Below are positions 1 through 8,692 of a stretch of 64,000 bases of DNA, piece by piece. The DNA comes from Lysinibacillus odysseyi (GTDB lineage Bacteria; Bacillota; Bacilli; Bacillales_A; Planococcaceae): assembly GCA_014595895.1 (NCBI GenBank), contig JABUKB010000001.1:1240001-1304000 (forward strand), read 5' to 3'. The position numbers and the translations under genes are program-made. Each line of letters begins with the position of its first letter. Position 1 is the stretch's first letter. The notes below the pieces were generated by a model. That model saw nothing but the letters and a program-made list of their open reading frames with translations. It made no database searches and was not told the origin of the DNA.

Positions 1-80
1 TAATTGTGCAATTTTGTATACAAAACGGACCATGATGCTACGATTTCATTTAACTGTGTATTTAATTTTTTCTTTGCCAT
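1..80 (-). CDS. dps: Dps-family ferritin-like protein (partial, N-terminus only)
   Basis: Only the first 26 codons are present; the gene runs off the left edge. It starts at ATG 80 after a GAGGTG ribosome site. The visible peptide begins MAKKKLNTQLNEIV and continues with SWSVLYTKLHNY, the characteristic first-helix sequence of Dps/MrgA mini-ferritins, whose Leu-His-Asn-Tyr segment carries a ferroxidase histidine. The family stores iron and shields DNA from peroxide. It is short but distinctive; the rest of the gene cannot be judged here. Confidence 0.75.
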   Translation of the reverse strand, partial: MAKKKLNTQLNEIVASWSVLYTKLHN

Positions 81-121
81 ACAATCACCTCATAGAATTT
101 TTAATTGCTAATAAGTACCGC

Positions 122-150
122 GTGAACATTTTCAAGAAAGAACTGTTCAC
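122..150. promoter_or_regulatory. Inverted repeat upstream of dps
   Basis: GTGAACA (122-128) and TGTTCAC (144-150) form a perfect 7-bp inverted repeat 42 bp upstream of the dps start. On the minus strand a TTGAAA hexamer lies inside it, with TATTAG 16 bp further on, so it could overlap a promoter. I did not find a clear PerR box or SigB promoter. It may be an operator; the binding protein is unknown. Confidence 0.35.
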
Positions 151-256
151 TTTCTACTAGTAATTTTCACTACTTTTATAAATCCTAAACATATAATCGA
201 TAAGAGAGTCAATTCTAAATATTCTGATTATTTGGGGTTTTACAGTACTGTATGGC

Positions 257-871
257 TCATGCTTCTTTACCGATTTTTTTACTCAAGATATTTTTAAAAT
301 AAAATAATGAAGGCTGAATGATGTAACCTGTCCCAAGTGCTAGCACTACCGTACCTAAGCCGACTGGACCACCTAGTAGCCACCCTGACGCAGCGGCAAA
401 CACCTCCATTACCATGCGCCCTGTACGGACCGAATAGCCTTTGCTGGCGATGATCATCATGACCGTATCGCGCGGGCCTGCTCCCAGACTGGCTGATATA
501 TATAGACCGCAACCGATGCTCATCACAAAAAAGCCTAATATAAAATATGTAAGTTCAAACATAACAAGCGATGTATTTGGTAAGAGCCAATTAAAGAAAT
601 CAATAAAGGTCCCAATAAGTAACATATTCAGCCAAGTCGCAACCGGTGGCCATGCTTTTAAATAGATGGACGTAGCGATGATGATGAACAAACCTGTCAG
701 GATAGTCCACATGCCGATGGTCAATCCAATTTGCTTAAATAAACCTATATGCAACACATCCCACGGAGAGGTTCCAAATGCTTTTCCTTTAATCGTCAAT
801 GTGATGCCTAAAGACATCACAATAAGTCCTACAAAGAAAAATCCCCAGCGCCATTTAAATTCGTTTGACAT
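257..871 (-). CDS. YczE/YitT-like integral membrane protein
   Basis: A 204-residue membrane protein. The frame is open 45 codons further upstream, but the ATG at 871 follows a GGGGGAATT ribosome site, so I use that start (MSNEFKWRW). It has about five hydrophobic helices and the family feature G-A-G-P-R-D around residues 130-135, as in B. subtilis YczE and related proteins of unknown biochemical function (YczE is linked to lipopeptide production). It stands alone between dps and the SLH-protein gene, all leftward. The family call is good; the function is open. Confidence 0.75.
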   Translation of the reverse strand: MSNEFKWRWGFFFVGLIVMSLGITLTIKGKAFGTSPWDVLHIGLFKQIGLTIGMWTILTGLFIIIATSIYLKAWPPVATWLNMLLIGTFIDFFNWLLPNTSLVMFELTYFILGFFVMSIGCGLYISASLGAGPRDTVMMIIASKGYSVRTGRMVMEVFAAASGWLLGGPVGLGTVVLALGTGYIIQPSLFYFKNILSKKIGKEA

Positions 872-1011
872 TGCAATTCCCCCTTTCCTTGCAATCATTT
901 TTCTATTAAAAGTTACATAAGTTTTATTATAATCGTTATTTTCATATAAGGAAAATATTGTTTTATAATCTAGTAAATAGCAGTAAAAATCTATTTCATC
1001 CCACAAAAAAA

Positions 1012-1046
1012 CTACTCACTTCCCGAAAACTAGGGAAATAAGTAGC
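1012..1046 (-). terminator. Terminator after the SLH-protein gene
   Basis: CTACTCACTTCCC pairs with GGGAAATAAGTAG around a short A-rich loop, with two G-U-type positions. On the minus strand it ends in a T run. It lies just past the stop codon at 1058 and separates this gene from the YczE-like gene. Confidence 0.7.
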
Positions 1047-1057
1047 TTTTCATGAGA

Positions 1058-3247
1058 TTATTGTTTCTCTAATAATCTTGCTAAAAATACAGAGAAATGT
1101 TGGCGTGTTAATGGCTGATTCGGCTTGAAGTACCCATTGTCACCTGTAGTAATGCCGTACTGTGATAAAGTGCTAACGTACGGTTCATACCACGTATCAT
1201 AATTTACATCTTTAAATCTTGGGGACGGCTTGTTCGGGTTATGGTCCAAATCGAATGCAAGCACCAGAATTTTTGCCATTTGTGCTCGCGTAATGGTTCC
1301 GTTTGGATTAAAACCATTTGGATTTCGATCGATAATGCCGCCACTCACGAGCTTTTGGATGTTCGTATAGTTCGCATGATTTTTCGGAACATCCTTAAAT
1401 GAATAATCAATTAACTTTTCCGGAATAGCCGGTGCATTCGCTCGAGCAATCATCGCCGCTACGTGATGTCTTAGCATACGATTTCCAGGCTTGAAGGTAT
1501 GATCATCATAGCCTGTAATAATACCAGCTTCACGGATTTTCATAATTTCATAGTAATAAGCATGTCCTTTCGGCACGTCTTTAAAGGCTGTCGGCAAATT
1601 TTTTTCGAGTTTGAATGAATAAGAGACTGTCTGATCGGCAACATTACTCGCCAATAAATAATAAGTGCCCTTCTTTAATACATCTTTTCCATTTGCACTT
1701 ACATCAATAGAGATTCCCGCTTCCTTGTTAAGCACATATGCATGCATTTTCTTGTTGTTGTCCGTATGGAAGTTCCAAGAAACCACTGTAGGCTCGTCTA
1801 TTTTGAACTGGTAATAATCATCATCAAAAACATGGTCAAGAGTACCATACATTGTTTCTCCAAATGCAAGTGGAGATGCCGTTTCTTCCGTATTATTCAA
1901 TTCCTGCTCGGCATACACATGCTGTTTCGTTACCTCAATCGTAAACGGCTCTTGGCCAATGACAGATACAGAAACATAATAGGTCCCATTCTTTAAACCA
2001 ATGGACGAAAGGTCGAGTTCTGAATACATCGTTGTAACAAACCCTTCTTCGTTCATGATAGTGGTAATGGTGGAACCACCTGACCGGACGTCAAAATGGT
2101 AATAGCCTGGCGTCGAAACAGTTAGCTTAAATCGATTCCCGTTGCCGTTCGTTCCTTGGTGTTTCGCCTTCATCACTGTATTCAATGGAAGCAATGTAGG
2201 GTTTTTATATGTCAATGCCTGCGTTGTTCTAATAACAGGGTGAGCAAATGGCTCTACTGTATATTGAATGTCATATTTCATTACAGTTGATGAAGGATTG
2301 CTAAGCTCTACATAATAATTCCCTGCTTCTAACCCAACTGAAAAATCAGCCGTGACCGGGCTGAATTCCGTAACCAGTTCTCCGCTCTCTTTATAAATCT
2401 TATAATTTGCATTTCCAGAGCCTTTAGCGATACTTTGAAAATCAGCAAAACCTGTTTTTGGCATTGCAAATGTAAACAAATCTACGTCATTTGCACTTAA
2501 AATGGCAGAAAATTTTTGACCTGCAACCAATTTGCTTGCCGTTTCATTTGTCATGTTGGGCTCAAGCTCATTTGATATCGTCCAATTTAGCTCAGACAAG
2601 CTGTACGTAAATTCATAATCCATATTATTCATCTGTAAATAATATGTACCTTTACGAATATTTTGCGTCATTTTGCCATCTTCCGTCGACATTACTTGGG
2701 CGCCGCTCGTAGCGTCAATAAGGCTAGCGATCATCTCTTTGTTTGCTTTGAATTCAAAATAGCTATCCTCTGGCACAACAATTTTATATGCATCAAATGT
2801 ATATCGAGAGAAATTCGATAAACCTTTAATCAGCGTATTTTGAGGAATAGTAGTCGCCTTCGTGACATCGCGCTTTGTATCAAAATCATAAGACGTTTCT
2901 GCTAAAAAACTCGTTGTGAAGTAAAATGGTGCCTCATTACTCCCATAAGCGGCCTGTACTTTTAACGTATAAGTTCCTTTACGTAACGCATATTTAGCTG
3001 TTTGGCCAGCCTCTTTCACAACAACATAGTCGATTAAATGCGTGCCATCGTATAGTTCGTACTTCACGTAATGCCCTTCTGCTGCCTGTGCAAAATGAAA
3101 AACTACAATTTGATCCTGCTCCACTTGAATCGGGAAAGATTGTGGCTGATTATAATTTGCTATACCAGCCTGCTCAGCATGGACATCTATCATAAAACCA
3201 AAACTTACGGCACATAAGACACTAAAATATAATAAAAACTGTTTCAA
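1058..3247 (-). CDS. Secreted SLH-domain surface protein with PPC-like repeats
   Basis: A 729-residue exported protein with a signal peptide at residues 1-24 (hydrophobic core, then VHA-EQ cleavage-type site). Residues about 30-550 hold several beta-rich modules with recurring 'L.KGTYYL' / 'AGNYYVEL' phrases, typical of bacterial pre-peptidase C-terminal (PPC) domains. The C-terminus (about 555-729) has three S-layer homology domains, each opening with FKDV and containing 'G.ITG....F.P...LTR'. SLH domains bind pyruvylated secondary wall polymer, so the protein should be anchored at the cell surface. No catalytic domain is recognisable; an adhesin or structural role is inferred. It is monocistronic. 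Confidence 0.9.
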   Translation of the reverse strand: MKQFLLYFSVLCAVSFGFMIDVHAEQAGIANYNQPQSFPIQVEQDQIVVFHFAQAAEGHYVKYELYDGTHLIDYVVVKEAGQTAKYALRKGTYTLKVQAAYGSNEAPFYFTTSFLAETSYDFDTKRDVTKATTIPQNTLIKGLSNFSRYTFDAYKIVVPEDSYFEFKANKEMIASLIDATSGAQVMSTEDGKMTQNIRKGTYYLQMNNMDYEFTYSLSELNWTISNELEPNMTNETASKLVAGQKFSAILSANDVDLFTFAMPKTGFADFQSIAKGSGNANYKIYKESGELVTEFSPVTADFSVGLEAGNYYVELSNPSSTVMKYDIQYTVEPFAHPVIRTTQALTYKNPTLLPLNTVMKAKHQGTNGNGNRFKLTVSTPGYYHFDVRSGGSTITTIMNEEGFVTTMYSELDLSSIGLKNGTYYVSVSVIGQEPFTIEVTKQHVYAEQELNNTEETASPLAFGETMYGTLDHVFDDDYYQFKIDEPTVVSWNFHTDNNKKMHAYVLNKEAGISIDVSANGKDVLKKGTYYLLASNVADQTVSYSFKLEKNLPTAFKDVPKGHAYYYEIMKIREAGIITGYDDHTFKPGNRMLRHHVAAMIARANAPAIPEKLIDYSFKDVPKNHANYTNIQKLVSGGIIDRNPNGFNPNGTITRAQMAKILVLAFDLDHNPNKPSPRFKDVNYDTWYEPYVSTLSQYGITTGDNGYFKPNQPLTRQHFSVFLARLLEKQ

Positions 3248-3424
3248 CTGTACACCCCTTAATTAGTCTGAAGTAATTTTAGCATAATAAATGTCTCTAG
3301 AAAAATCATTTGCTAAAAACTAGAATCTATTCCAAATAGAAAACTTAATTGATAAAATTAAGAGGATATAATGAGAGCTTTCATGCAAAGAAACAAATCT
3401 TTTATCGTTAGGAGCTGATTGAAA

Positions 3425-3577
3425 ATGGAAAAAACACTAAGAACGGCCCTTTCTTATTTCATGACAGGCGCAGGTCTATACCATATTTTTTTAGGTAATG
3501 GCAACATGTACGGTTTGATTATTTTAATGCTTGGTACAGTAGGAATCATGATAAATATCTTAGATAAAAAGCTATAA
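3425..3577 (+). CDS. Small membrane protein (50 aa)
   Basis: A 50-residue ORF with an AGGAG ribosome site (3410-3414) ten bases before ATG. The peptide starts MEKTLRTALSYFMTG and contains two short hydrophobic stretches separated by GNGNMYG, suggesting a small hairpin-like membrane protein. No homologue is recognised. The ribosome site and amphipathic composition favour a real gene. Confidence 0.65.
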   Translation: MEKTLRTALSYFMTGAGLYHIFLGNGNMYGLIILMLGTVGIMINILDKKL

Positions 3578-3660
3578 ACGCCATAAATTTTAATTTTTTC
3601 CATTTCCCCATGCTCCTCTTTTCTAATACAATAAGTGTCTTTTTAAAAAATTTTTTATTT

Positions 3661-3678
3661 TATCTTGAATTCGAGATT
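3661..3678. promoter_or_regulatory. MhqR-like palindromic operator 1 (upstream of YceI gene)
   Basis: TATCTTGAATTCGAGATT is an imperfect palindrome centred on GAATTC. It closely resembles the MhqR (MarR-family, quinone/electrophile-responsive) operator known from B. subtilis, roughly tATCTcgaAtTCgAGATa. It lies 230 bp upstream of the YceI start. Assignment to an MhqR-type regulator is inference; no such regulator is encoded in the window. Confidence 0.55.
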
Positions 3679-3856
3679 GTTTTGTATTATTCTAAACTTG
3701 TAAGCATATCCGCTTAGTAATAATCCAATTTTTTAAAAAGATGTTACTGACGGAACAAATTTGCTTTTATATCATAAGTTACAAATAGTAAGCGGTGACT
3801 TACTGAAGTACGAAATCATGTTTTGCAACATTTATTTCGTATTTATTTTCAACTAA

Positions 3857-3874
3857 TATCTTGAATTCGAAATA
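3857..3874. promoter_or_regulatory. MhqR-like palindromic operator 2 (proximal to YceI gene)
   Basis: TATCTTGAATTCGAAATA is a second copy of the same palindrome, 33 bp upstream of the YceI start codon and just before its ribosome site. A repressor bound here would block transcription of the gene. Together with the copies at 3661 and 8070 it suggests a small local regulon. Confidence 0.6.
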
Positions 3875-3907
3875 AGTGAATTCAAAACAAATGGGAGGAA
3901 TTTTAAT

Positions 3908-4441
3908 ATGACAAAATGGGTAGTAGATCCATCGCATTCAGAAATCGGGTTTCAGGTAAAGCACATGATGGTATCAAAGGTGAAAGGTTCTTTTGACACG
4001 TATTCTGCGGATATTGAAGCTGCTGATTTAACAGATTTAACATCTGCATCCATCAGTTTTACATTTGATGTATCGAGCATCAACACAAAGAATACAGACC
4101 GTGACAATCACTTGCGTTCAGCGGATTTCTTTGATGCAGAAACATTCCAAAATATCACATTCAAATCAACTACTATTACAGGTAGCGGCAGCGATTATAA
4201 AGTAACAGGTGATTTAACAATTCGTGACACTACAAAACCAGTCACTTTCGATGTAGAGTTCAACGGTAAAGGAACAAACCCGTGGGGGCAAGAAGTATAC
4301 GGTTTTGAAGCAGAAGGTAAAATCAACCGTGAAGAGTTCGGTCTTACATGGAATGCAGCACTGGAAACAGGCGGCGTAATGGTAGGAAAAGATATTAAAA
4401 TCTTAGTAGACTTAGAACTGAGCCCAGCAGCAGCGGAATAA
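3908..4441 (+). CDS. YceI-family lipid-binding lipocalin-like protein
   Basis: A 177-residue protein matching the YceI fold from end to end: it begins MTKWVVDPSHSEIGFQVKHM, has the D.H.R..DFFDAE motif near residues 73-82 and 'KITGDLTIRDTTKPVTFDV'-type strands, and ends with K-V-x-L-D-L-type sequence. YceI proteins form a beta-barrel that binds isoprenoid-like lipids. There is no signal peptide, as usual for cytosolic Gram-positive members. The ribosome site is GGGAGG. It is monocistronic, followed by a strong terminator, and preceded by two copies of an electrophile-responsive type operator, suggesting induction by quinone or thiol stress. Confidence 0.9.
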   Translation: MTKWVVDPSHSEIGFQVKHMMVSKVKGSFDTYSADIEAADLTDLTSASISFTFDVSSINTKNTDRDNHLRSADFFDAETFQNITFKSTTITGSGSDYKVTGDLTIRDTTKPVTFDVEFNGKGTNPWGQEVYGFEAEGKINREEFGLTWNAALETGGVMVGKDIKILVDLELSPAAAE

Positions 4442-4455
4442 TAGATTGAATTAGC

Positions 4456-4492
4456 AAAGCCGAAACATCAACACATGGATGTTTCGGCTTTT
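4456..4492 (+). terminator. Terminator after YceI gene
   Basis: A perfect 14-bp stem, AAAGCCGAAACATC with GATGTTTCGGCTTT, encloses an 8-nt loop and is followed by T residues. It lies 15 bp after the YceI stop codon. Confidence 0.9.
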
Positions 4493-4673
4493 GTCATTTC
4501 TGAAGACACGCTATGCATGTATTATTACTATAAAATTACTCTTCCTTCCCTATTTTAAGTAATCGCTAATAGAATGGTAAAGTTATTCGAGGTATTTATC
4601 TATATACATTGAAATTATCGCTGCAACAAGCTACAATCGAGAAACAAAACGATACATACCCGGAGGACAACAA

Positions 4674-5258
4674 ATGATTTTACTGATTGATAACTATGAT
4701 TCCTTCACATTTAATATAGTGCAATATATTCGTCAATTGAATTATGAAGTGATGGTCGTACGCAATGATGAGCTGACCGTCGCACAAATTCGCGCCCTTG
4801 CACCTGAGGTCATTGTGCTCTCTCCAGGACCGGGTGTGCCAGATGATGCGGGCATTTGCCTCGCGGTTGTACAAGAACTTTACATGGAAATCCCGATATT
4901 GGGTGTATGCCTAGGACAACAGATTATCGGCCAAGCCTTTGGTGCAACCGTAAAAAAAGCAGTACAGCCTATGCACGGGAAACAGTCCATGATCGAGCAT
5001 GATGGACAAGGTATATTTACCGGTTTGCCTAACCCAACAGCCATCGGTCGCTACCACTCACTTGTCGTGGACGATTTACCGGTTTCCTTGCTTGCTACGG
5101 CTTATTCAGAAGATGGTGAAATCCAAGCCATTCGCCACCTCCATGCGCCTATGGAGGCTGTACAATTTCACCCGGAATCCATTTTAACAACGGCCGGCTT
5201 GCAGATGCTTGGGAATTTCTTTAAGCAACATGTGAAAGGGGTACCGACATGGACGTAA
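4674..5258 (+). CDS. pabA: Para-aminobenzoate synthase glutamine amidotransferase component
   Basis: A 194-residue class I glutamine amidotransferase. It begins MILLIDNYDSFTFNI, has the nucleophile elbow GVCLGQQ (Cys79) and the His166/Glu168 pair in FHPES, which form the catalytic triad that releases ammonia from glutamine. The ribosome site is GGAGG. Its 3' end overlaps the next gene by 10 bp, and that gene encodes the chorismate-converting subunit with the PabB-type lysine, so this is PabA and not a dedicated TrpG. In many bacilli PabA also serves anthranilate synthase, so dual use is possible. Confidence 0.92.
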   Translation: MILLIDNYDSFTFNIVQYIRQLNYEVMVVRNDELTVAQIRALAPEVIVLSPGPGVPDDAGICLAVVQELYMEIPILGVCLGQQIIGQAFGATVKKAVQPMHGKQSMIEHDGQGIFTGLPNPTAIGRYHSLVVDDLPVSLLATAYSEDGEIQAIRHLHAPMEAVQFHPESILTTAGLQMLGNFFKQHVKGVPTWT

Positions 5259-6979
5259 CATTATCATTCGAATATCCGAATCTGGCAGGAGAAATCGTAC
5301 CTCATACATTTGAAAAACCTCTCCGTATTTTGAAAGCTACGACGATTGAAGAAGTAGAGCAAGTATTGCGTGAGACACTCGCCTGGACAGAAAAAGGCTA
5401 CTGGGCGGCTGGTTTTGTCAGCTATGAAGCCGGTGCTGCATTTGATTCAGCTATGCCACGGCGCGAAGATGTCTTGATGCCGTATGTCTGGTTTGCTATT
5501 TTTGACAAGGTATACCATACAATCCTTTCATCGAATGCTGACTATGCATTAAACAATATGTCCCCTTCTCTTTCTGAGGAAGAGTACGCTGAGGCAATTC
5601 AAAGGATTCATCAGCAAATTTATGAGGGCTATACATATCAGACGAATTATACCGTACGTCTTCATGGAGCGTTTGCAGGTGATGGGAAGGCTTTGTATAC
5701 GAAGCTTAAACAGGCACAGCAAGCGAATTACTGCGCTTATTTACAAACAGATGAGCATCAAATCATTTCGGCATCACCGGAATTGTTTTTCCGTGTTGAT
5801 GAGCGCCGCATCACAACGCGACCAATGAAAGGCACTGTCCCGCGCGGATTGACTGCCGAAGAAGATACAAAGCAAGCACAGTGGCTTTATCATTCTGAAA
5901 AGAACCGAGCAGAAAATGTGATGATTGTTGATTTACTACGTAATGATTTGGGCAAAATCGCAAAGGCCGGTACTGTACAGGTCGATGAATTATTTACCAT
6001 TGAACCTTATCCAACTGTACACCAGATGACATCGACCGTTAGTGCCGAACTTGAGTCACATGTCGATTTGTATGAGGTGTTTAAAGCGCTATTCCCATGC
6101 GGCTCGATTACCGGTGCGCCAAAAGTTGAGACGATGGCGATTATTCAACAGCTCGAGCCTTCCCCGCGCGATGTTTACTGCGGGGCCATTGGTTTTATTA
6201 CTCCAAATCAGCATGCTATTTTTAATGTTGCAATCCGTACATTGGTAGTAGACGAGAAACAGCAAGCTACATACGGCGTTGGCGGCGGTATTACGTGGGA
6301 CTCCACGGCAGCAAGTGAGTTTGATGAAGTCATTGCCAAGGCCAAGGTCTTATCGGCTGCTACCCCGCAATTTAAGTTACTGGAAACATTGCGGCTGGAG
6401 GAAGGTGTATTTTTTGTGGAAGAGGAGCATTTGGAACGAATCATCCAATCAGCGAAGTACTTCCAGATTCCACTCGAACGGTCTACACTAGAGCAAGCCC
6501 TAGCCCAATTAAAGCAAGACCATCCAACCGGTCTGTGGCGTGTACGCTTACTAGTCGATAGAGAAGGCACGGTTTCTACAGAATGTTTTGCCTTTGAGGA
6601 TGTGCTTACCCCCGTCAAGGTACGAATGGCGGACCAAGCATTAGAAAAAAATAACCGCTTTTTATATCACAAAACAACACATCGTTCCATGTATACGGCG
6701 TTTCAACAAAGGCATAAGGATGTAGATGATGTACTTTTATGGAATGAGGACGGTCACATCACAGAATTTACGAATGGGAATGTAGTCATTGAATTAGAGG
6801 GACAAAAATATACACCGCCTGTCAGCTGTGGTTTATTGCCTGGTACATTCCGTGCGAAACTCCTGGCTACGGGTGAGATAACGGAACGTGTTATTACTAA
6901 AGAAGACGTTCAGGATGCCACATCCATTTGGTTTATTAATAGCTTGCGTCAGTGGCGGGCTGTTCAATTGGTAGAATAA
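5249..6979 (+). CDS. pabBC: Fused aminodeoxychorismate synthase / 4-amino-4-deoxychorismate lyase
   Basis: A 576-residue fusion. Residues 1-370 are the chorismate-binding PabB domain, with the PMKGT motif whose Lys194 is the nucleophile distinguishing aminodeoxychorismate synthase from anthranilate synthase, plus CGSITGAPK (284-292) and GGGITWDS. Residues 375-576 are a PabC-type class IV PLP enzyme, with the probable PLP lysine Lys475 in FLYHKTTHR and the 'ITEFTNGNVV' and 'LLPGTFR' motifs. With PabA it converts chorismate and glutamine to p-aminobenzoate for folate. The PabB-PabC fusion is known in several bacteria. A bidirectional terminator follows. Confidence 0.93.
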   Translation: MDVTLSFEYPNLAGEIVPHTFEKPLRILKATTIEEVEQVLRETLAWTEKGYWAAGFVSYEAGAAFDSAMPRREDVLMPYVWFAIFDKVYHTILSSNADYALNNMSPSLSEEEYAEAIQRIHQQIYEGYTYQTNYTVRLHGAFAGDGKALYTKLKQAQQANYCAYLQTDEHQIISASPELFFRVDERRITTRPMKGTVPRGLTAEEDTKQAQWLYHSEKNRAENVMIVDLLRNDLGKIAKAGTVQVDELFTIEPYPTVHQMTSTVSAELESHVDLYEVFKALFPCGSITGAPKVETMAIIQQLEPSPRDVYCGAIGFITPNQHAIFNVAIRTLVVDEKQQATYGVGGGITWDSTAASEFDEVIAKAKVLSAATPQFKLLETLRLEEGVFFVEEEHLERIIQSAKYFQIPLERSTLEQALAQLKQDHPTGLWRVRLLVDREGTVSTECFAFEDVLTPVKVRMADQALEKNNRFLYHKTTHRSMYTAFQQRHKDVDDVLLWNEDGHITEFTNGNVVIELEGQKYTPPVSCGLLPGTFRAKLLATGEITERVITKEDVQDATSIWFINSLRQWRAVQLVE

Positions 6980-6985
6980 TCACAT

Positions 6986-7024
6986 AAACCCATGCCAACA
7001 ATTATATTGTGGGGCATGGGTTTC
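6986..7024. terminator. Bidirectional terminator between pabBC and MBL gene
   Basis: An 11-bp perfect stem, AAACCCATGCC with GGCATGGGTTT, sits between the convergent stop codons at 6979 and 7030. It can serve both strands. Confidence 0.85.
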
Positions 7025-7029
7025 TTCAT

Positions 7030-8010
7030 TTATAACGTATTGAGCGCTTGCCAATCTCTTGGCATCGTATGTCGGGCTAGCCATTCTTTTGCTGGTGCCT
7101 GATACGGTGCGGCGGCAATCAATACATGATCAACCCATTTTGCTGCTCCCGAACGGGTCATTTCATCCAATAAAACCTGAATGAACTCTTCCGGTTGATA
7201 TTGGAATGAGTAACGTGCAAAATCCCGGAACCAACCGCAGCTTAATAAATAATCATCTATTACCTCTTTTGCCAAACCGTTTTTCATGATTAACGTGAAA
7301 GCAAAAATTCTTTTGACCGCATGCCACGCAACCTTCTCTGGTGTATGTAGCCACTTTTCAAATCGTTTCCGTGCCGCATCAATGGCAACCATGGGGTTTT
7401 CAATTTGAGACCCATGTCCTGAATACGCTTGTTGAATAGACAGTTTTGACAGCTGTTCCAAGCTTTCTAGAGACCGGTGGATGGAAGAAACACCCTCGCG
7501 GTAGATGTTTAGCCAGCCGATATCGCTTTGATGGAAGAAATCACCACAAATTAAAATTTCCTCTTCCGGCTCATATAAAGAAATGTGACCCAAAGTGTGT
7601 CCTGGTGTATGTAGCACCTGCAACGTTTTGCTTCCTGTATGAATCTCATCACCATGTATTAATTTCCTATCTACACGATACGGTTCTACCGGCTGGTCCA
7701 ACCACTCCGCACTACAAGATTCAGGGTCACGGCTATTAATTAAATCGGCTTCCCATGTATGTGCAGCAATTTTTACCTCATAATTCTTTTGAAAATGGTG
7801 ATTACCGCCAACATGATCACTATGATAATGGGTATTGACAAATAAGTGTAACTTTTCGGGCGAAACCCCTACATCCTTAATTAATTTTTCTGTTTCTCTC
7901 ACATCACTACCAAAACCAGTATCGATTAGTACAGGGAGTTGATCTTTAATCAGTACCATATTGGCACTTGGAAAGGGCCTTTCCAAGAAAATAATATTAG
8001 AATTTGTCAT
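7030..8010 (-). CDS. Metallo-beta-lactamase-fold hydrolase
   Basis: A 326-residue MBL-fold protein. The metal-binding motif is THYHSDHVGGN (His61, His63, Asp65, His66), with later ligands His138 in TPGHTLGH and Asp157 in ICGDFF, i.e. a complete dinuclear zinc site of the glyoxalase II/hydroxyacylglutathione hydrolase-like branch. A C-terminal helical extension of about 100 residues (from about 225) resembles that in other Bacillus MBL proteins. The substrate is unknown. An MhqR-like operator half lies 60 bp upstream, shared with the YceI gene, pointing to thiol or quinone detoxification by inference. Confidence 0.88.
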   Translation of the reverse strand: MTNSNIIFLERPFPSANMVLIKDQLPVLIDTGFGSDVRETEKLIKDVGVSPEKLHLFVNTHYHSDHVGGNHHFQKNYEVKIAAHTWEADLINSRDPESCSAEWLDQPVEPYRVDRKLIHGDEIHTGSKTLQVLHTPGHTLGHISLYEPEEEILICGDFFHQSDIGWLNIYREGVSSIHRSLESLEQLSKLSIQQAYSGHGSQIENPMVAIDAARKRFEKWLHTPEKVAWHAVKRIFAFTLIMKNGLAKEVIDDYLLSCGWFRDFARYSFQYQPEEFIQVLLDEMTRSGAAKWVDHVLIAAAPYQAPAKEWLARHTMPRDWQALNTL

Positions 8011-8069
8011 ATGCTATCCCTCCTATAACAATATAATATTCACTGTTTTCTGAAAACTAATGTTGTATT

Positions 8070-8086
8070 ATATTTAATTCGAGATA
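8070..8086. promoter_or_regulatory. MhqR-like operator 3 (upstream of MBL gene)
   Basis: On the minus strand the sequence reads CTATCTCGAATTAAATA: the left half TATCTCGAATT matches the MhqR-type palindrome fully and the right half is degenerate. It lies about 60 bp upstream of the MBL start. It is the third occurrence in the first 8 kb. Confidence 0.45.
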
Positions 8087-8213
8087 GTTAATCTTTATTC
8101 CTTTTAAAAGTTGTATTGTTTTTAGGATTTAGTGCATTTTCGAGAAGAAATACATAGATACCTAGCAATAAATTCATTGGATTCTGTATCCACTTCTTTA
8201 CCCTTTTATAATT

Positions 8214-8381
8214 TTAATTGTCTTCTTCTAATCGATTGCTTATGTACTTATCTTTCTCTTTCTCCGATTGTAGCACTTCTAATATCTTTTCATTTTGAGT
8301 ACGGATATCCTTTAATATACGCTCGATTTGAAGAGCTGTAAAAACTAAAATAACTAGTAAAGCAAAGATTAATAATTCCAT
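8214..8381 (-). CDS. Small single-span membrane protein with charged tail (55 aa)
   Basis: A 55-residue ORF starting at ATG 8381 with a very strong GGAGGGGGA ribosome site. Residues 1-17 (MELLIFALLVILVFTAL) form one membrane helix; the rest is highly charged (QIERILKDIRTQ...KEKDKYISNRLEEDN) and heptad-like, so a short coiled coil is likely. It lies in an otherwise empty 680-bp interval. No family is recognised; small membrane regulators or holin-like proteins share this layout. Confidence 0.72.
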   Translation of the reverse strand: MELLIFALLVILVFTALQIERILKDIRTQNEKILEVLQSEKEKDKYISNRLEEDN

Positions 8382-8475
8382 TCTTCCCCCTCCTTTCTGT
8401 CTATACTATTATACGGAATAGATAATCTCAATGAGAGTCCAGATCCGTAGCAGAGGACTGATTCGCTTCAATAAA

Positions 8476-8506
8476 AAAAGCAAAGGGCCTTGTGCCGTTT
8501 GCTTTT
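8476..8506 (-). terminator. Hairpin, likely terminator
   Basis: AAAAGCAAA (8476-8484) and TTTGCTTTT (8498-8506) form a perfect 9-bp stem. The minus strand continues into a T run, so it best fits leftward transcription, perhaps read-through from the aromatic cluster. Confidence 0.55.
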
Positions 8507-8611
8507 ACCTTTAAGCCCTTCGATATTACTGTTGAAACGCTCAACTATTGATTCTAACCTATTAAGATTCTGTATTAGTTATCATCCCACTAAAAATTTA
8601 TATAAAATTAA

Positions 8612-8664
8612 CTCAGACAAATCGAAAACAGTATTCCCAATGAGGGGCTTTCGATTTGTCTGAG
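8612..8664 (-). terminator. Terminator at the end of the aromatic cluster
   Basis: A perfect 16-bp inverted repeat (8612-8627 with 8649-8664, CTCAGACAAATCGAAA and its complement) separated by 21 bp. It lies 29 bp beyond the thiolase stop codon. The U-tract is weak, but the stem is long. Confidence 0.7.
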
Positions 8665-8692
8665 TATCTACTTAACTATTAACCTTTATTGC

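Noticed and set aside
6208-6618. Leftward 136-codon ORF inside pabBC
   Set aside because: Ser/Thr-rich antisense shadow of a confidently identified enzyme.
4674-6979. Reading the pab pair as anthranilate synthase (TrpG/TrpE)
   Set aside because: The catalytic motif is PMKGT with lysine, not the Ala of anthranilate synthase, and a PabC domain is fused at the C-terminus.
8132-8341. Rightward 69-codon ORF
   Set aside because: No ribosome site; the opposite strand carries a better small gene (8214-8381) with a strong one.
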